Assembly (NCBI GenBank): GCA_001399705.1
Contig: LJCR01000012.1
Location: forward strand, 1-19,843
DNA length: 19,843 nt
Origin: Kouleothrix aurantiaca
Lineage (GTDB): Bacteria; Chloroflexota; Chloroflexia; Chloroflexales; Roseiflexaceae
Direction: 5' to 3'
The notes beneath the pieces were generated by a model. It made no database searches, was not told where the DNA came from, and saw nothing but the letters and a program-made list of their open reading frames with translations. Shown here one piece after another: positions 15,821 to 19,843 of the stretch; within the stretch, counting starts at the first letter, position 1; each line of letters opens with the position of its first letter. The position numbers and the translations under genes were made by a program.

Positions 15821-15895
15821 GGATGCCATAATCCTGCTTCTCCGTCCATCTTATGAACGGTCACATCAATAGTTATTTGTATTTCAATATTTTGT

Positions 15896-16720
15896 TTACT
15901 CAAATAAGCCCAATATACGTCCAAGTTCTCCTAGCCCTTGCATTAATAGGGCAGTTATACTTACACCAAGTATGATGGCGGATATGCCAGCTATCAACCA
16001 GGAATTAATGCTACCTTTCAATGACTGATAAATAAAAATAGTGCTAATGAGAAAGCAGAGCACAGCCATAACAATTGCTACAGTAGATATCCAACTAGCG
16101 GTTTCCTTACCGAGACGTGCGCCTCCTAAGCTTGGTGTAAAGCCTTTTGGCCATCTAGTAAGCGTGCTATATTCAGCCCCTCTAAAACTACAGCCTTCAA
16201 TATTTGCACCTGTCAGATCAGTGCCAAAGAGAAACGTTCCATCAAAGCGTGCACCCTGCAAATTCGCATTTATGAGCTTAGCATCGAGTAATTTGGTATG
16301 AATCGTTGCCCCGAGTTTGTCGGACGATATGCTAAGTTTTTCGATTGGTCTAAGATCAGCTTGGCTAAGATCAGCATACGCAAGTTGTGCTGAAATCAGT
16401 TGCGCACCACAGAGGCTAGCATCACTAAGGAAAGAGTGTGTTAGGTTTGCTCTGGTGAAGTCAGCCTCTTGCAAATTGGCGTGTTCAAACTTAGTCTCTT
16501 TACAAGATGCTTGTATCAATATTGCGCTGGTGAGATTTGCATAAGTAAGTGTGCAGTTATCAAGATTGGCATCATTGAGCTTGGCGTGCATCATTTGAAC
16601 TCCGGATAAATCAAGCTCTGATAGATCGATTCCCCGCATGTCTTGAAAACTTAAGTCAAGACCTTGTTGACCAGATATGCGAAGATGGTCCTCAATGTCC
16701 TGACGTGTAATCGTTGGCAT
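15896..16720 (-). CDS. Pentapeptide-repeat membrane protein, 274 aa (cassette 20)
   Basis: A 274-aa protein. Residues about 21-185 are pentapeptide repeats of the A(D/N)Lxx type (for example ANLTSAILIQA, ANLQEADFTRANL, AQLAYADLSQADL, ANLQGARF, TDLTGANIEG), which fold into a right-handed four-sided beta helix. A short insert (125-140) interrupts the repeats. Two membrane helices close the protein at about 210-231 and 241-260, so the helix is probably tethered to the inner face of the membrane. Functions in the family vary (protein binding, protection of gyrase) and cannot be told here. The ATG at 16720 has AGAAGG 8-9 nt upstream. AT-richer than its neighbours. Confidence 0.9.
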   Translation of the reverse strand: MPTITRQDIEDHLRISGQQGLDLSFQDMRGIDLSELDLSGVQMMHAKLNDANLDNCTLTYANLTSAILIQASCKETKFEHANLQEADFTRANLTHSFLSDASLCGAQLISAQLAYADLSQADLRPIEKLSISSDKLGATIHTKLLDAKLINANLQGARFDGTFLFGTDLTGANIEGCSFRGAEYSTLTRWPKGFTPSLGGARLGKETASWISTVAIVMAVLCFLISTIFIYQSLKGSINSWLIAGISAIILGVSITALLMQGLGELGRILGLFE

Positions 16721-16810
16721 ATGATAGGCCTTCTTGAAAAGAGAGTTTAGCCGAAGGGGCGAATGGAACCCACAATCCTATTATTGCAAAGCACTTTTCA
16801 TATAAGTGCC

Positions 16811-16939
16811 GCCGAACGGCCTGCCCATCAGTTGCGCCGCCACCGATAGATCGGAACGACGACCAAGCCGATACCAGCCTTCAAAAAAGCCAGGATCTTG
16901 CGGACGCGAAGCGGCGTCAACTGCATGGGCTTGTTAGCC
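16811..16939 (-). repeat. attC site 21 (long divergent type)
   Basis: GCCGAAC at 16811-16817 and GTTAGCC at 16933-16939, the latter matched by GGCTAAC at 17684. Arms GCCCATCAGTTGCGCCGC and GCGGCGTCAACTGCATGGGC pair with extra bases in the right arm: outer part as type B, inner part as type A. Confidence 0.9.
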
Positions 16940-16974
16940 TGCCGCTGTGTAGATCCTTGATCGCTGCCCTAAAT

Positions 16975-17601
16975 CTAATCCTCACTGCTTGGTGTTGCCT
17001 TATTTAAGTGTTTCTGCCATTCATCAAAGAAGAAATCGTCTAACCTAAAGTATTGATCCGACGCAAGTCGTAATGAGGCGTTAAGGCCGGATTCTTCAAA
17101 GAAGATTACATACACGATCTTTCCTAATCGCTTTACTTCGTTGATTATTGGTACATAATCTCCATCACCAGCAACCAAAACTGCTACATCGTAGTTTCCC
17201 ATGAATGCGTTGCCTAGGAAATCTTTTGCGAGCGTAATATCTACACCTTTCGATTTGGTGCTTTGTTTGTCCTTTTTGAAAACTTCGGACTGAAATCCGA
17301 TTTTCCACAAAGATGTTTTAACTGCGAGGAGTTTTTGCTCATCACCGACGAGGCTTGTATAATAAAATGCGCGGATTGCAGTTTGTTGTATTGGAATTGG
17401 TGCTTGACCGACGAGTGAACGTCGAGCATCAAAAGAAGGAATCCAAACACAAACATTGCGCTCGAAGTATGGCCCGTGCTCAAGTTGAATACCTCGTTTT
17501 TGGGCGATTTCCTGTGCGCGGAGTGTGAGGTTTTCGCCATCCACAAAGAGCATCCACGGGCGAAGATGTGGATCACTTGGGAGCATAAGACCGCCAAGCA
17601 T
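16975..17601 (-). CDS. NYN-domain (PIN-like) putative nuclease, 208 aa (cassette 21)
   Basis: A 208-aa protein made almost entirely of a NYN (LabA/DUF88-type) domain, a PIN-like fold of metal-dependent ribonucleases. Key acidic residues are visible: D21 in LFVDGENL, D121 in KGVDITLAKDFL, and D146 and D148 in VLVAGDGDYVPII. The middle contains FYYTSLVGDEQK and ends in IVYVIFFE. All expected catalytic positions are present, so an active RNase is likely. The target is unknown, and there is no antitoxin-like partner in the cassette. The ATG at 17601 has AGAGGAG about 6 nt upstream, a strong site. An extended -10 lies 41 nt upstream. Confidence 0.93.
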   Translation of the reverse strand: MLGGLMLPSDPHLRPWMLFVDGENLTLRAQEIAQKRGIQLEHGPYFERNVCVWIPSFDARRSLVGQAPIPIQQTAIRAFYYTSLVGDEQKLLAVKTSLWKIGFQSEVFKKDKQSTKSKGVDITLAKDFLGNAFMGNYDVAVLVAGDGDYVPIINEVKRLGKIVYVIFFEESGLNASLRLASDQYFRLDDFFFDEWQKHLNKATPSSED

Positions 17602-17641
17602 GTCTACTCCTCTCTTTTCGCCTCTAACAAATAGTAGAACA

Positions 17642-17650
17642 AGTATACCA
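17642..17650 (-). promoter_or_regulatory. Extended -10 promoter of cassette 21
   Basis: The minus strand reads TGGTATACT 41 nt upstream of the ATG at 17601, followed by the AGAGGAG ribosome binding site. No clear -35. Confidence 0.45.
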
Positions 17651-17683
17651 TTACTTGAGGATGGCAGAGCATCATTGGCGGCG

Positions 17684-17811
17684 GGCTAACGGGTTGCGCT
17701 TTAGCGGCGCCGCCCCGATAAATGATACAAACATTGTAGCAGAAACTGGCGCTGAAAAACGCCCGATCTTGCTCGACGCGGAGCGGCGTCCGCTGCAAGC
17801 GCTTGTTGGGC
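17684..17811 (-). repeat. attC site 22 (type A)
   Basis: GGCTAAC at 17684-17690 (end of cassette 21) and GTTGGGC at 17805-17811. Type A arms, with GCGCTTGTTGGGC instead of GCGCGTGTTGGGC at the right end. Confidence 0.92.
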
Positions 17812-17915
17812 CGTATTTGTTAGTGCTTTTGGCGCAATTAGGATGCGAGATAAGGCTATTATAGAATGATATATCGTCATCTATTGCTATAGTGATAATC
17901 ATGCTGGAGTGATAA

Positions 17916-18389
17916 TCAAGTGGAGATTTCTGGCTCATCCCTTGGCGAAGGGAGTGCGACAACACCATTGCCCGAAGTTAGTTGTACTTGGTTGCCATTA
18001 ATATGAATCTGCATATCCTTCACTGACCTTTCTGCCTCGCCTGCAACTTGTTTCAGGAAGCCTTCTCGCTCAGCTTTGAGTTTTTCATTCTCCTCTCGTA
18101 AATCCTCTGCCACCTGCCGCCATACCTCAGCAACAGCACGATATTTATCAGCATCGGTTGAATTCGTTGCATTGGCGGCTTGGGCTTCTGCTGCTTGCGC
18201 TTGTGCTTGTGCTTGATTCTGTTTAACTGTGTTATGCCGCAATAGATCTTCATACTTCTCGGAGAAAATGCGAATAGTATGCTTGAAGCTTTTAATGACT
18301 TCCTCTTGGATTAAAGGCCAAATATATTTGCGAAAAAAAGGCCAGAATCGATTGAAGAGAAAGCTTGTGATTCGAGATGATGTTGTCAT
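17916..18389 (-). CDS. Coiled-coil protein, 157 aa (cassette 22)
   Basis: A 157-aa protein with no recognised family. Residues 8-32 form an aromatic amphipathic helix (FLFNRFWPFFRKYIWPLIQE) that could lie on a membrane. A low-complexity Gln-Ala run follows (57-75, NQAQAQAQAAEAQAANA), then a charged coiled coil (about 80-125, VWRQVAEDLREENEKLKAER). The C-terminal tail is short and polar (QVQLTSGNGVVALPSPRDE). The frame is open far upstream through attC 23, but the ATG at 18389 has GGGAG 8 nt before it and is the likely start. A structural or scaffold role is possible but not shown. Confidence 0.75.
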   Translation of the reverse strand: MTTSSRITSFLFNRFWPFFRKYIWPLIQEEVIKSFKHTIRIFSEKYEDLLRHNTVKQNQAQAQAQAAEAQAANATNSTDADKYRAVAEVWRQVAEDLREENEKLKAEREGFLKQVAGEAERSVKDMQIHINGNQVQLTSGNGVVALPSPRDEPEIST

Positions 18390-18476
18390 GATATGATCTC
18401 CCAACAAAATGATACCTACGATGTTGTGATTTCGAAAGGCTACTATCCAGAGAAGAAGATGCAATCGGCGAGATCG

Positions 18477-18605
18477 GCCCAACGGGTTGCGCTTTAGCGG
18501 CGCCGCCACTGATTGATGGCAACCACATTGTAGCAGATACGAGCGCTGAAAAACGCACGATCTTGCTCGACGCGAAGCGGCGTCCGCTGCAAGCGCGTGT
18601 TGGGC
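18477..18605 (-). repeat. attC site 23 (type A)
   Basis: GCCCAAC at 18477-18483 and GTTGGGC at 18599-18605. It belongs to non-coding cassette 23. Confidence 0.92.
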
Positions 18606-18992
18606 GTGAGCCTCGATAGACAGCCAAGCTGAAGCATGTGCCAACCACGCTGAAATGACACGAGCAACTGCGCTTGATGAAACCACGTTGCCAGGAATCA
18701 CGCCAGCATAACGGGCATTCGCACCACACGGGGCTGCGACAGCGTTGATTGGAATCACGTTCAGCACCACGAGCTTTTGTACCACGTTGATATGCGTCAA
18801 ACGCTGACTGGAACCACATTCAGTACAACGAGCACTCGCACCACACTGGGTTGAGAAAGCGTTGACGGTATCACGCGGCACAACGAGCGTTCATCCCACG
18901 TTCGATTCGTTCCTTCGTGGCTGCAGTGCGTTCTTCTGCCGAAAAGACAGAAAGCAACGTGCGAGATCGAAACTCCTTCAGAGCCGAGACGC
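18606..18992 (-). other. Non-coding cassette 23, ~57-bp repeat family
   Basis: A 387-bp body with three ~57-bp units and a partial terminal unit. The middle unit has the deviating second half (ACCACGTTGATATGCGTCAA). It ends in the conserved CGATTCGTTCCTTCGTGGCT and AAAAGACAGAAAGC segments. No gene called. Confidence 0.75.
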
Positions 18993-19121
18993 GCCCAACG
19001 GGTTGCGCTTTAGCGGCGCCGCCACCAATTGATGGCAATTACATTGTAGCAGATATTGGCGCTGAAAAACGCACGATCTCGCTCGACGCGAAGCGGCGTC
19101 CGCTGCAAGCGCGTGTTGGGC
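18993..19121 (-). repeat. attC site 24 (type A)
   Basis: GCCCAAC at 18993-18999 and GTTGGGC at 19115-19121, type A arms. Confidence 0.92.
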
Positions 19122-19563
19122 GAGAGCTGTGATAAACAGCCAAGCTGAGGCATACGCTGGCCACACCAGAAATGATACGAGCAACTGCGTTTGGCTGAAC
19201 CACGCTGACCGGAATCACATTCAGCATAACGGGCGTTCGCACCACGCGGGGTTGAGAAAGCGCGACACGGAATCACGCGGCATAACGGGCGTTCGTACCA
19301 CGCAGGGTTGAGAAGACGTTGCCGCGACCACGTGGAAAAGAACCGGCTTTTGTCTGCATCAGGGTTGCGAAATGGTTGACCGGAACCACTTCAGCACAAC
19401 GAGCGTTCGCACCACGCGGGGTTGAGAAGACGCTGGTGGTATCACACGGCACAACGAGCTTTCATCCCACGCTCGATTCATTCCGTCGTGGCTGTATGAC
19501 CTTCCTATGCCAAGATGACATAAAGCGCGTTTGAAGAATGAGACAACGTTGCGTCTAAGACGC
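19122..19563 (-). other. Non-coding cassette 24, with one extra repeat unit
   Basis: A 442-bp body, 55 bp longer than its relatives. Four units can be marked (19211-19268, 19269-19325, 19326-19381, 19382-19437) before the partial terminal unit, against three in the others. The third unit is the most diverged (GACCACGTGGAAAAGAACCG). Same conserved ends. No gene called. Confidence 0.75.
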
Positions 19564-19692
19564 GCCCAACGGGTTGCGCTTTAGCGGCGCCGCCACGGAT
19601 TGATGGCAAGAACATTGTAGCAGAAACTGGCGCTGAAAAAGGCACGATCTCGCTCGACGCGAAGCGGCGTCCGCTGCAAGCGCGTGTTCGGC
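19564..19692 (-). repeat. attC site 25 (type A)
   Basis: GCCCAAC at 19564-19570 and GTTCGGC at 19686-19692, type A arms. The partner GCCGAAC is expected to the right of the window. Confidence 0.9.
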
Positions 19693-19728
19693 GGCATCCT
19701 TGACAATTCCATTGCCTTGGAGACAGCC

Positions 19729-19843
19729 TTACAACAAGTCTTTATCTGGTTCGATATCGTCAAGACATAATGCTGTTCTGAGCATTCCAAAGGCGTCGGC
19801 TTGGTGTTGCATGATCCCGATAACATCATGCATAGCCATAAGA
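19729..19843 (-). CDS. 3' end of a gene cut by the window edge (cassette 25)
   Basis: A minus-strand frame enters from the right edge without a stop and ends with TAA at 19729-19731. The last 37 residues read LMAMHDVIGIMQHQADAFGM and then LRTALCLDDIEPDKDLL. The position, 36 bp from attC 25, is that of a normal cassette gene end. Family not recognisable from this fragment; an internal ATG start inside the window is possible but less likely. Confidence 0.5.
   Translation of the reverse strand, partial: LMAMHDVIGIMQHQADAFGMLRTALCLDDIEPDKDLL

Noticed and set aside
17916..18881. A 321-aa version of the coiled-coil protein running through attC 23 into cassette 23
   Set aside because: It crosses a cassette junction and the attC; the ATG at 18389 with GGGAG is a normal start within cassette 22.
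115..19692. The ~128-bp repeats as MITEs, REP/BIME elements or CRISPR-like repeats
   Set aside because: There is no target duplication or transposon-type end, the spacing is one gene per repeat, and the end heptamers agree across cassettes and not within the repeat. This fits attC sites only.
1..19843. tRNA, rRNA, integrase gene or attI in the window
   Set aside because: I found no such sequence; the only recombinase-type gene is the ISAs1 DDE transposase.

Overview
The window is one continuous array of gene cassettes of the integron type. Twenty-five copies of an approximately 100-129 bp imperfect palindrome are spaced a few hundred bases apart, and almost every interval holds one short gene or no gene. 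Each palindrome begins with RYYYAAC (mostly GCCCAAC), ends with GTTRRRY (mostly GTTGGGC), and has inner arms that pair except for one or two extra bases in one arm. This is the architecture of attC sites. The strongest evidence is that the two heptamers bounding each of the 24 complete cassettes are exact reverse complements of each other, including seven cassettes that use minority heptamers (GTTGGGT, GTTAGCC, GTTCGGC). That is expected if each cassette once existed as a circle and was inserted by an integron integrase.

No integrase, attI or other tyrosine recombinase gene is in the window. As seen here it is a CALIN-like stretch or an inner part of a large sedentary integron. The attC asymmetry and most genes read on the minus strand, so the integrase end, if it exists, should lie beyond the right edge. 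I number attC sites 1-25 from left to right; cassette n is attC n plus the sequence to its right.

Layout: the left edge (1-114) is the leader of a cassette duplicated at 3688-3801. Cassettes 1, 3, 4, 5, 7, 9 and 10 carry small minus-strand genes (unknown proteins, small membrane proteins, a DUF3592-like protein, a helical-domain protein). Cassette 11 carried a gene of about 125 codons now split by a complete ISAs1-family insertion sequence (7782-9120, 10-bp target duplication). Cassette 12 has a plus-strand J-domain gene. Cassettes 15-18 encode a conserved hypothetical protein, a DUF6585-like membrane protein, a helical-domain/LamG-like protein and a CPCC zinc-finger-like protein. Cassette 19 has a plus-strand membrane protein with a zinc-ribbon-like tail. 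Cassettes 20-22 encode a pentapeptide-repeat membrane protein, a NYN nuclease-like protein and a coiled-coil protein. Cassette 25 is cut by the right edge.

Cassettes 2, 8, 13, 14, 23 and 24 have no convincing gene. They are homologous: five have 385-387 bp bodies and one has 442 bp, each built of about 57-bp repeats. Cassette 6 (656 bp) is also without a gene but unrelated. Several coding cassettes seem to carry their own promoter (an extended -10 such as TGCTACAAT), and the long attC type contains the same motif.

The organism is a bacterium. The recurring helical domain ending in a VEDLPDDE-like motif, the DUF6585-like protein and the ISAs1 element are compatible with Chloroflexota, but this is only a tentative inference. 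The genes do not form a pathway; they look like an assortment of independently acquired accessory genes.
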